Assembly (NCBI GenBank): GCA_014381485.1
Contig: JACNLN010000131.1
Location: 1 to 14,843 of the forward strand
Source of the DNA: Fidelibacterota bacterium
Lineage (GTDB): Bacteria > Fidelibacterota > Marinisomatia > Marinisomatales > CAZVFT01
DNA: 14,843 bases
Direction: 5' to 3'
The first letter of the stretch is position 1. Each line of letters opens with the position of its first letter. The notes below the pieces were generated by a model. It worked only from the letters and a program-made list of their open reading frames with translations. It searched no databases and was not told where the DNA came from. This document shows positions 1-6,399 of this stretch, in pieces. The position numbers and the translations under genes are program-made.

Positions 1-111
1 TTAGTGAAAAGAATTTAGGATAATGAATTAATATGATCCTGTTCTTTTTATCTATAAATCAGTAATAACTCAATGACAGTGGTATTTCGACTTAAAAGTA
101 TCAAGTAACAA

Positions 112-165
112 GAGCTCGCCATAGGCGAAGACCAAAGGGCTACGAGCTCACCATGGCGGAACGCC
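112..165. repeat. Imperfect 32-bp-period direct repeat with small hairpins
   Basis: Two copies of GAGCTC(g/a)CCAT start at 112 and 144. The first copy contains a CGCC-ATA-GGCG hairpin (117-127) and the second is followed by GGCG-GAA-CGCC (155-165). The G+C content is clearly higher than the flanks. It may be a degenerate REP-type repeat; function is unknown. Confidence 0.35.
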
Positions 166-350
166 CAGGGCCAAGGCTTTCAAGGTGCAAGTTTCAGGAC
201 TTCCCACTAAAATAGTTTGTTTGCTTCATTAATTAACATTATTTATGAAGATAGAGAAAAATAAAAACGCTGTAATATTTATCGTTATCAATAATGATCA
301 TAGAAGTTATTAAACGGCATTTGAATATTTACGTTAATAAACTTGATGGA

Positions 351-453
351 ATTCTCGTTAAAAAAAGAAACACTGCCTGCCCCGTAGGGAGCTTGCAACC
401 GTATCGGGGTTTGAACGAAGCGGAGCAAAGTGAGTTTGTTTCTTTTAGAGAAT
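351..453. repeat. Inverted repeat bounding a 100-bp structured element
   Basis: ATTCTC at 351-356 pairs with GAGAAT at 448-453, and AAAAGAAAC at 363-371 pairs with GTTTCTTTT at 438-446, giving about 15 paired bases with an asymmetric bulge. The interior is G+C-rich and contains CCCCG (380-384) facing CGGGG (405-409). It resembles an interspersed palindromic repeat; a transcribed structured RNA is an alternative. Confidence 0.45.
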
Positions 454-497
454 GAAATCAAAGTTTTAGTAAATATTCAACAGCCTTGATTTTTTGA

Positions 498-575
498 TTC
501 TTTTGTACCTGTCTGCCGAAGCTATAGCGTAGGTAGATCAAGTCGAAGATCCCGATTATTCGGGGACAAAAGAAT
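498..575. repeat. Branched palindrome (10-bp stem enclosing two hairpins)
   Basis: ATTCTTTTGT at 498-507 pairs exactly with ACAAAAGAAT at 566-575. Inside are a 26-nt near-palindrome centred on GCTATAGC (about 512-537) and a hairpin CCCGA-TTAT-TCGGG (about 551-564). The three-way-junction layout suggests an interspersed structured repeat. The inner CCCGATT core recurs in altered form near 1251. Confidence 0.5.
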
Positions 576-888
576 GAATAAATATATTTATTGGCATTTA
601 CCCATACCATTAAAATAAACCCAATATTTCGGGGAACTCAAAAATACCTCAGTCACTGACGTATTACATTAATCAAGAGGAATCTCTATTTTTTTAAAAA
701 CATAAATTTTAAATTTGGTTCATCACAATAATGCGTACCTAGATCCCATTTTTATTTTAGGAGTTGTCCGATGTGATCCAGATTCAATCTTACAAAAACT
801 CTCGTAGCTTTTATTACAATGAAACTCTTGACCCACCTGCTCCCGAAGGGCGGGCAGGGAAGAGAAAAGAGCCCCCCTCACCTTTTTT

Positions 889-915
889 CCTCTTCCGCCA
901 GCTGGCGGAGAGAGG
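889..915. repeat. Strong palindromic hairpin
   Basis: A perfect 16-nt palindrome TCCGCCAGCTGGCGGA lies at 894-909 and is extended by CCTCT (889-893) against AGAGG (911-915) with one bulged G. Neither strand has a T-run directly after the stem, so it is not a standard intrinsic terminator. A second G+C-rich hairpin, CCTGC facing GCAGG, lies just upstream near 836-858. Confidence 0.5.
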
Positions 916-925
916 AGTTCTTGGT

Positions 926-1153
926 AACTCAAGTTTCGCATGTGAATAGCCTCGTCCTTCAGGGCGGGGATATTGAAGCCAATACAGATTGTTACGTCGT
1001 TCACGACGTTACCTATTGTGAATAATTTCATCTTGAAGGGGAAGGACGTAAACGTCCTAACCATCTTTCAACATTTCTATCCCAGCCCTGAAGGACTGGG
1101 CTATTGATTATGTATATGATTAACATAGGCTTATGATGTGCGAAACTTGAGTT
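926..1153. repeat. Nested inverted repeat, REPIN/MITE-like, 228 bp
   Basis: The outer arms are AACTCAAGTTTCGCA (926-940) and its exact reverse complement (1139-1153). The inner arms, 945-972 and 1078-1105, are 28 bp each and match at 25 of 28 positions in inverted orientation. Each inner arm is itself a hairpin with a TTCA (or TGAA) loop, for example CCTCGTCC-TTCA-GGGCGGGG at 950-969. Between them are two further hairpins: ACGTCGT-TC-ACGACGT (994-1009) and AGGACGT-AA-ACGTCCT (1043-1058). No protein is encoded. Paired inverted REP-type hairpins are the arrangement mobilised by RAYT/IS200-type transposases in other bacteria, so a non-autonomous element is the likely reading. Confidence 0.6.
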
Positions 1154-1227
1154 GGTAATATGGCTTCAAACAGTTTTGCCCACAGTATCTACAACAAAAA
1201 TCTGAGATGTGACTTCCCTGCAAAATC

Positions 1228-1276
1228 TTCTCCCCCTCGGATGTTGAAAATCCCGATTTATCGTGGGGGGGGAGAA
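1228..1276. repeat. Stem-loop ahead of the porin promoter
   Basis: TTCTCCCCC (1228-1236) pairs exactly with GGGGGAGAA (1268-1276). The loop holds a smaller TCGGAT / ATC-C-CGA hairpin. It lies directly upstream of the candidate porin promoter. No T-run follows on the + strand, so a terminator role is not supported. Confidence 0.4.
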
Positions 1277-1302
1277 TGAAAAGAGGGGGTGGTATTTGGG
1301 TA

Positions 1303-1329
1303 TTGACACCGTGTTAATGCTTGTATCTT
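1303..1329 (+). promoter_or_regulatory. Candidate sigma70-type promoter for the porin
   Basis: A consensus -35 hexamer TTGACA (1303-1308) is followed after 15 bp by TATCTT (1324-1329), which matches 4 of 6 bases of the -10 consensus. Transcription would start about 40 bp before the porin ATG. The spacing is short and the sigma preference of the organism is unknown. Confidence 0.3.
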
Positions 1330-1376
1330 GGGTTATTTTTGTATTGAAATTCAAACACCTAATAAGTGAGGTAACT

Positions 1377-2330
1377 ATGCGCACTAAAATCATCCCTATT
1401 CTTACAATTCTCTTATCTATTGTCTATGTGAAAGGCGAAACAAATATATCAAATCTTATATTTTTTGACCTAACCTACGATGATGTTTCATCAGTTTCAT
1501 CATTTAATGTGAAGCGTACATACCTTGACTTCCAAAGCAATTTAACGAAAGACATGTCACTGAGAATAACAACTGATGTGGGTAGAACTGACGAGGATGG
1601 TCGGGCTGTTGTTTTCCTAAAACACGCTTTTCTTAACTGGAAAACCAATTATGGAGACCTTATTATAGGCGTTCAGCCAACTAACTACTTTGGGCCTACC
1701 ACGAAAACCTGGGGGTACCGCTTTATCGAAAAATATCCAGGAGATCTTTGGGGTTTTGGTGCCACCAGTGATCTGGGAATCAGCATTATCAGAAAAATCG
1801 GGGGCAGACTGTTCGTTCAAGGTGCTGTCTATAATGGGGTTGGATATAAAAAACCAGAAGATGATAAGTATAAACGGTTGTCCCTCCTGGTAGCGTATGG
1901 CGAAAATAGATTGGATAAAAACCCGGGATGGAATATTGGGGGAAACTTCTCCTTTGAACCCACCAATACATTAAAAAAATACACTGCGATGGGATTTGTA
2001 GGAGTTGCCATTAAAAAAATCAGAATAGGGGGAGAATATATAGCTCAGGCAGACTATAATCCTAACGATCAAAGTTACGATCAAAAACTGCTAACCGTTT
2101 TTTACGGAAGTCTTATGATTGCACCCAAGACCAGTCTATTAATCAGAGCCGAAATGTTTGCTCCCAGTTCAAATATGATAGAGGATTTGGAAATTTACAC
2201 CATTGTTGGATTTAACTATTCACTGAATTCACATGTATACATTGCACCGACACTCCATTACACAAAATATGAAGATACAGATTGCGATCCTACTTGGTTC
2301 TTCAAATTGAATTTTCAGTTTAAGACTTAG
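1377..2330 (+). CDS. Outer-membrane beta-barrel porin (OprO/OprP-like)
   Basis: Predicted 317-residue outer-membrane channel protein. The chosen ATG is preceded by GAGG five bases upstream and opens a typical signal peptide: MRTK, then a hydrophobic stretch to about residue 18, with likely cleavage after the KG near residue 20. An in-frame ATG at 1263 would put about 38 unrelated residues ahead of the signal peptide and is rejected. The mature part alternates polar and hydrophobic residues in strands separated by Gly/Asn/Asp turns, and it ends in an aromatic-rich strand (FKLNFQF) as barrels do. The segments TYLDF, ITTDVGR and IIGVQPTNYFGP resemble phosphate-selective-porin-type barrels, where a YLDF-like strand, a TDVG strand and a GxQPT strand occur in this order. 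Substrate cannot be told. The gene stops with TAG and faces the minus-strand operon across a 143-bp gap. Confidence 0.65.
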   Translation: MRTKIIPILTILLSIVYVKGETNISNLIFFDLTYDDVSSVSSFNVKRTYLDFQSNLTKDMSLRITTDVGRTDEDGRAVVFLKHAFLNWKTNYGDLIIGVQPTNYFGPTTKTWGYRFIEKYPGDLWGFGATSDLGISIIRKIGGRLFVQGAVYNGVGYKKPEDDKYKRLSLLVAYGENRLDKNPGWNIGGNFSFEPTNTLKKYTAMGFVGVAIKKIRIGGEYIAQADYNPNDQSYDQKLLTVFYGSLMIAPKTSLLIRAEMFAPSSNMIEDLEIYTIVGFNYSLNSHVYIAPTLHYTKYEDTDCDPTWFFKLNFQFKT

Positions 2331-2397
2331 CTAACTACAGTAAAAAAACCAACTAAATTATCTGTTTATTGGGATATAATTGATTTTCCAAAAATTG

Positions 2398-2447
2398 TAA
2401 TTTCTCAAGAAACTAATCTGATTTTACCCGTTCATAATTTCTCAAGA
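2398..2447. repeat. 13-nt direct repeat in the convergent gap
   Basis: TAATTTCTCAAGA occurs at 2398-2410 and again at 2435-2447, between the convergent porin and the transferase operon. No clear intrinsic terminator was seen in the gap; only a weak 5-bp GATAT/ATATC hairpin lies near 2453-2468. Confidence 0.4.
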
Positions 2448-2473
2448 TCTTGGATATAAAAAATATCTCTTTC

Positions 2474-3586
2474 CTATACCGGATTGAAATGAGTACCCTC
2501 TTTATAGAGACGTTCAATTTCTGCTTTAACTCGCTTAGACGCTTTCCCATCTAATTTGTAGAAGAAATATTCCCGGTCTCTTTTCGCCGCAAGAAGCATC
2601 TCTTCTGTAGGGCTCAATGCCTGTTCGATTCCCATCTCCAATTCGTTCGCACGATTTATATGGACAAAAGAGTCTTTTAGAAATTCACGATTATCAATAG
2701 TCAGGAGAGGTTCTCCATCGCTGTGTTTCAACAAGTCATGATCTAGATTATATATGACACCGATCTTTCCTGTCGCTAAGAATTCCGTAACAGCACCTGA
2801 AGCTTCTGAGACTAATGTATCCGCAACAGCCATCAAAGGCAGTATACTATAATCATCTGGAGGAATAATCACAGCATGTGAATACTTCGACAGCCGCCTC
2901 ACAAAAATCTTATGCTGGCTGTGCCTTACAAACTTCCCCCTCCAGGCATAATGATGCAGTTTAATAATCAGGTTATAATTTTTTGTTGCTTCAAATATTT
3001 CGTCTTTCAATCTATAAGCACAAGTAGGTTTGTATGTTGGTGCGAACAAAACTGTTTTTTTTTCTGGATTCAATCCTAGTGATAAAAGTATTTCCTCGCG
3101 GTTGAATTGATTTTTTTTGAAATAAGGATCCATTTTAGGATATCCTACTTTGTGTACTTCGGAGTTAAACAAACAGCCGGATTTATGCAATTGCTGTACT
3201 GAATAATCACCCTCAGCAAAAATCATATAACGACCCGTGCGATGTTTCTTCAATTCTCTGAATGTGACCGTTTTTGTGAAGGTTATTCCATGATATATGA
3301 GACACAATAATGTATTATCAAAATCCGATTCATTCACAACATCCGGGACCACTACAATATCAAATTCTTCCTTTTCATCAGAAACACGATACCCCTGATC
3401 TTCAAACTTTTTCAGAAATTCATGTGACAATTTTCTGGTAAATATCCCGAAGGTGTGTTTATTTTCATGAGTCAGCGACAAAGCAACATCATAACGAGGA
3501 TCACTGCGGAAAACCTCAATCAGCGGATCATAAGCTGTCTTGTGATACAGATAAAACATCTTGAACAATATTTTAATCTTACTCAA
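2474..3586 (-). CDS. TagB/TagF-like glycerophosphotransferase family protein
   Basis: A 370-residue member of the CDP-glycerol glycerophosphotransferase family (GT-B fold, Pfam Glyphos_transf type). The family moves a polyol-phosphate from a CDP-linked donor to a growing surface polymer at the inner face of the membrane. Visible landmarks in family order are HG (99-100), GYPKMDP (148-154), APTY (182-185), KLHH (209-212), an SEASGA donor-site segment (260-265) and a C-terminal LDGKAS tail motif. It is the last gene of the minus-strand operon. Its start is TTG immediately after the TAG stop of the upstream gene, with GGGAG about nine bases before it; an ATG nine codons in is the alternative. 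It lacks the long N-terminal extension of Gram-positive TagF, so it is closer to TagB size. Actual donor and acceptor are unknown; in this operon a CMP-phosphonate is conceivable (inference). Confidence 0.75.
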   Translation of the reverse strand: MSKIKILFKMFYLYHKTAYDPLIEVFRSDPRYDVALSLTHENKHTFGIFTRKLSHEFLKKFEDQGYRVSDEKEEFDIVVVPDVVNESDFDNTLLCLIYHGITFTKTVTFRELKKHRTGRYMIFAEGDYSVQQLHKSGCLFNSEVHKVGYPKMDPYFKKNQFNREEILLSLGLNPEKKTVLFAPTYKPTCAYRLKDEIFEATKNYNLIIKLHHYAWRGKFVRHSQHKIFVRRLSKYSHAVIIPPDDYSILPLMAVADTLVSEASGAVTEFLATGKIGVIYNLDHDLLKHSDGEPLLTIDNREFLKDSFVHINRANELEMGIEQALSPTEEMLLAAKRDREYFFYKLDGKASKRVKAEIERLYKEGTHFNPV

Positions 3587-4654
3587 CTATTCTCGCTCCC
3601 ACTTTTTAATTAACCGTCTGATCTGCCATTTCCGCACATAGTTCCTTGGTTTGGCTTTCAACTTTTTATGTATACTGGATGTCAATATATCTTCGATTGA
3701 TTCAATAACTCTCGAGGATGATTTACCATCAATATAAGGATGAATTTCGTCTAAACAGTGCCGACGATTCTGTGAATACTCCTCTGGATCTGCCAAGGAC
3801 TGTTCTATCGCCCCTTGCAAATCATCAGCAGATTGGATATTAATTCCCTTATCTTTTCTTGCGATAGCTCTATAAGTAATTACAGGTTTATCCAAAACCA
3901 GATATTCATAGGCTACTGAAGAAGTATCAGTGATAAGAACATCGGCAATCTGCAAATATGGAAGAATGTTAATATCTTCGACAACCTTGATATTCTGACT
4001 TTTCAATGCTCTGTATTGTTGCTGAATATTTTGGTCTAAAAGAGTGTGAAACTTAATCAAAAACTGATATGGAACTTTTCTCAGCTTGAAAAAAACAGGC
4101 AGCAAATCCGGTGCACTCGTATATTTAGGCGGGAAAGTTGGAGCATATAATATTATCGGTTTTCTGGGATCAAAACCGAGGTTTTCTGTCATTTGCTGTT
4201 GTGTTAATTCATCACTTGAGCCATTAAGAAACAACGGATCAAGTTTGGGCCAACCTGTCTCCCTTACCAAAAAGTTCTTATGTCGCTTCGCAAGATGGTT
4301 GAATCTGTCGGTGGTATTCGGTCCAAAAGTACAGTATAAATCAAAAAAACCTGTTATTCGGTAAAAGCCTTTAGGTTCATCATCCAAACCATGAAAAATC
4401 TGCACTTTTAGTCCAGGCCAGAAATCAGGTACTATATTCCCCGGTACGATTACCGCATCAGGATTAAAATTCATTACTTCTGATGACGAGTGTAATTCCC
4501 TGCCGGGTGGCTTATATTTCCTTGCATTACTTGCGGTAAACCAGCAGACCGTTCCACTTTTGTTTTTCTCGATAAATTCCTGAATCGGTTCAAGTACCGG
4601 AAATGAATAGGGTTTTGTTATAAAAAATAAATACTTGTACTGACGTGACTTCAT
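3587..4654 (-). CDS. TagB-like glycerophosphotransferase family protein
   Basis: A 355-residue protein of the same CDP-glycerol glycerophosphotransferase family as its downstream neighbour, but with little direct similarity outside the motifs. Landmarks are HG in a QIFHGLDD segment (88-89), GWPKLDP (134-140), APTF (171-174), KFH (201-203), the TDTSSV donor-site loop (242-247) and a YIDGKSS motif near the C terminus. A Lys/Arg-rich tail (KKLKAKPRNYVRKWQIRR) follows the catalytic domain and could help bind membrane or anionic polymer. The ATG lies only six bases after the stop of the Fe-ADH gene, and its own TAG stop abuts the next start, so the three genes are probably co-transcribed. No clear Shine-Dalgarno precedes it. 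Specific substrates cannot be inferred from sequence. Confidence 0.75.
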   Translation of the reverse strand: MKSRQYKYLFFITKPYSFPVLEPIQEFIEKNKSGTVCWFTASNARKYKPPGRELHSSSEVMNFNPDAVIVPGNIVPDFWPGLKVQIFHGLDDEPKGFYRITGFFDLYCTFGPNTTDRFNHLAKRHKNFLVRETGWPKLDPLFLNGSSDELTQQQMTENLGFDPRKPIILYAPTFPPKYTSAPDLLPVFFKLRKVPYQFLIKFHTLLDQNIQQQYRALKSQNIKVVEDINILPYLQIADVLITDTSSVAYEYLVLDKPVITYRAIARKDKGINIQSADDLQGAIEQSLADPEEYSQNRRHCLDEIHPYIDGKSSSRVIESIEDILTSSIHKKLKAKPRNYVRKWQIRRLIKKWERE

Positions 4655-4660
4655 AATTCA

Positions 4661-5755
4661 TTAATAGATTTCTTCCAATATCCAACGTACGCGCTCCTCA
4701 CTAAGATCAATAATATTATTTTCCATACGCTCTCTCGTAAACGATTGTTTTACCAATTCCTCCAGATGTTCCTTCCTAACACCCCAGTCTGTTAACGTAT
4801 ATTTAATTATATCTCCGGGAATTTCTTTTATCTGTTTTTCTAAGTCAGATACCTTACTCAAGTTTAATTTTTTTAATATCATATGTAATTCTCTCTCAAT
4901 TGCGATTTTATTAATTTTAATCAGGGGTAACATAACCATGGAACAAGCTATTCCGTGTGGAATTTTAAATCGTAAAGTAAGAGGATAGCTTATGGAATGA
5001 GCTGCGGCAGTTTTTGTATTTGAAAATGCCAAACCCGCAATATTAGATGCTTTTAATAATTTTGTTCTTACTACGTTGTTTTTTAAATCACTCTTTAATT
5101 CTTTAATATTTTCTAATATTAAAATAATTGCCTCAATGGCGTATTCAGTTGATTGTGGGTTTGCATTTTTATTCCAAATTGCTTCAAAACTGTGACTCAA
5201 GGCATCCAATGTAGTTGTTAAAGAAATATGAACAGGCAAACTAAGAGTTAAAGTTCCATTTAGCACAGCTATATCAGGATAGAGGTCAGGATGAGAAAGT
5301 GAATATTTCTTTTTCTCTTTCATATTCCATATCGTTGCCCACATGGTCACTTCACTCCCTGTACCATGAGTGGTTGGAATAAAAATGCCTGGGACTCTGG
5401 CTTCATAAGGAGCGGTAACTTTCAGCAATTTGGCAACATCATTAATCCCGGTTCCCATAGATGCCATAACTACCTTTGCCGTATCCATGACCGATCCGCC
5501 ACCAATTGCTATGATTCCATCAAATTCCTCTTTATTGCTGAAATCTATTGCTTGTCTGCAACTTTCAAAAGTCGGATTTGAGCCGATATTACTGAAGATT
5601 GAATTCTGGTTGAAAACAGAAAAAATATTCTGCAGCTGCAGAATCTCAGGAGAAGTGGTTATCAGAGGATTCTTTATTCCAAGTTCAGCCAAGTTTCTGG
5701 ATACTGCCTTGACCCAATTACTGGTTTCTATAACCTTGACTGGATTAAAATACAT
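4661..5755 (-). CDS. phpC: Iron-dependent alcohol dehydrogenase, probable phosphonoacetaldehyde reductase
   Basis: A 364-residue group III Fe-ADH. The nucleotide-binding GGGS motif is at 85-88, and all four metal ligands are visible as D184, H188, H253 and H267, with the family spacing. Beside pepM and ppd, the expected reaction is NAD(P)H-dependent reduction of phosphonoacetaldehyde to 2-hydroxyethylphosphonate, as for PhpC/FomC/DhpG-type enzymes in phosphonate pathways; this assignment comes from context. The start was placed at the ATG giving MYFNPVKVI, since relatives open with a short FNPVKVI-like strand. A longer in-frame ATG at 5854 adds 33 hydrophobic residues translated from AT-rich inverted-repeat DNA and is rejected. 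No good ribosome-binding site precedes 5755, which fits insertion of the flanking element having displaced the original leader. Cytoplasmic. Confidence 0.8.
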   Translation of the reverse strand: MYFNPVKVIETSNWVKAVSRNLAELGIKNPLITTSPEILQLQNIFSVFNQNSIFSNIGSNPTFESCRQAIDFSNKEEFDGIIAIGGGSVMDTAKVVMASMGTGINDVAKLLKVTAPYEARVPGIFIPTTHGTGSEVTMWATIWNMKEKKKYSLSHPDLYPDIAVLNGTLTLSLPVHISLTTTLDALSHSFEAIWNKNANPQSTEYAIEAIILILENIKELKSDLKNNVVRTKLLKASNIAGLAFSNTKTAAAHSISYPLTLRFKIPHGIACSMVMLPLIKINKIAIERELHMILKKLNLSKVSDLEKQIKEIPGDIIKYTLTDWGVRKEHLEELVKQSFTRERMENNIIDLSEERVRWILEEIY

Positions 5756-5811
5756 AAATTTTCGTATCGGAATTTCAAAGTTTATAGATTTCTTCAGTAA
5801 AACCAAAAAGC

Positions 5812-6350
5812 ACAAATAACAAAAAACAAATAAATTCCAATTTCTCAATTTCAAAACTCATCTTGCACATTTTATACCTTAATTCTATTTTGATTTTTCA
5901 ATAATAGAAGATAATATTTTCTTTAATTCATCTGCTTCTTGAATCAATCTTTTGGCTTCATCGTCATTTTTTAATTCATTAGTCTTTGAAATTAGTTGGA
6001 GCTAATATTTACTCTCTTTTGCTTCTTTACGACTTATTTTAATTCTCATCAGTAAATCTTTTTTACTTAAAGCTTCATTTGCTTCCAGATAATTGGCACC
6101 TACTGAACCTGAAGATTTAACAACTTGTTTAGCGTCTTCAAAATTAGCTAATGTTTTCGGAAGAGTTTTGACAAAAAGTCTAACATCTTTAGCAAATATG
6201 AAAGTCCTTTCTTCCAAATCATAAACAGGTTTGTTTTTTTTGATTTGTTTCATATTATCCTATCAATGATATTAAAATGATTAAGAAATTATTTTGAATT
6301 TTGTTATTGCGATTTATTTGATATTTATATTTTGTCATTTGTTATTTTCA
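5812..6350. mobile_element. Putative small insertion unit carrying the four-helix-bundle gene
   Basis: AT-rich arms at 5812-5856 and 6291-6350 are imperfect inverted copies of each other. Both contain AAATAACAAA followed by an ACAAAT/AAATAAAT stretch, and end in a (T/A)TTCAAAA block when read toward the gene. They enclose only the four-helix-bundle reading frame and split an otherwise tight operon between ppd and the Fe-ADH gene. No target-site duplication was established and no transposase is encoded, so mobility is an inference. Confidence 0.35.
5885..6253 (-). pseudogene. Four-helix-bundle (S23/IVP family) protein, amber-interrupted
   Basis: The frame encodes 83 residues, then TAG at 6002-6004, then continues without frameshift for 38 residues to a second TAG at 5885-5887. 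The 122-codon total is the usual length of the S23 / 23S-rRNA intervening-sequence protein family. The stop falls in the conserved KESKYW-type segment, where TGG (Trp) has probably become TAG. Recognisable pieces are the FAKDVRLFVKTLPKTL first helix, VKSSGSVGANYLEANEALS, KISRKEAKESKY, and after the stop a QEADELKKILSSII last helix. The family also includes Avd-type proteins of diversity-generating retroelements, but no reverse transcriptase is nearby. ATG at 6251-6253 has AGGATA upstream. TAG ends several intact genes here, so recoding is unlikely. The alternative is a truncated but expressed 83-residue product. Confidence 0.8.
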
Positions 6351-6399
6351 ATCGTGTTTTTAATCAATTTGCATAGCTATGTCCTTTAGATAATACGAT

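Larger units (their letters stand above)
1..1376. other. Gene-free region rich in palindromic repeats
   Basis: No reading frame in this 1.4 kb stretch looks like a protein: the short frames present are low-complexity, overlap each other on both strands and run through inverted repeats. The region instead contains several G+C-richer palindromic structures set in AT-rich sequence, listed separately: 112-165, 351-453, 498-575, 889-915, 926-1153 and 1228-1276. This pattern of clustered REP-like hairpins is typical of repeat-collecting intergenic DNA. No tRNA, rRNA or recognised riboswitch was seen. Confidence 0.6.

Noticed and set aside
112..575. Possible CRISPR array among the repeats
   Set aside because: The repeats are inverted or differ from one another, there is no regular repeat-spacer spacing and no cas gene.
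723..1064. Open frames on both strands across the palindromic region (723-1064 minus, 764-949 and 819-1025 plus)
   Set aside because: They overlap each other, run through inverted repeats, lack ribosome-binding sites and have no recognisable protein features.
1263..1376. Longer porin start at 1263
   Set aside because: It would place about 38 unrelated residues before a clear signal peptide and would overlap the candidate promoter; the ATG at 1377 has GAGG at good spacing.
5885..6253. Avd accessory protein of a diversity-generating retroelement
   Set aside because: The fold family is shared, but there is no reverse transcriptase, template repeat or variable repeat in the window.
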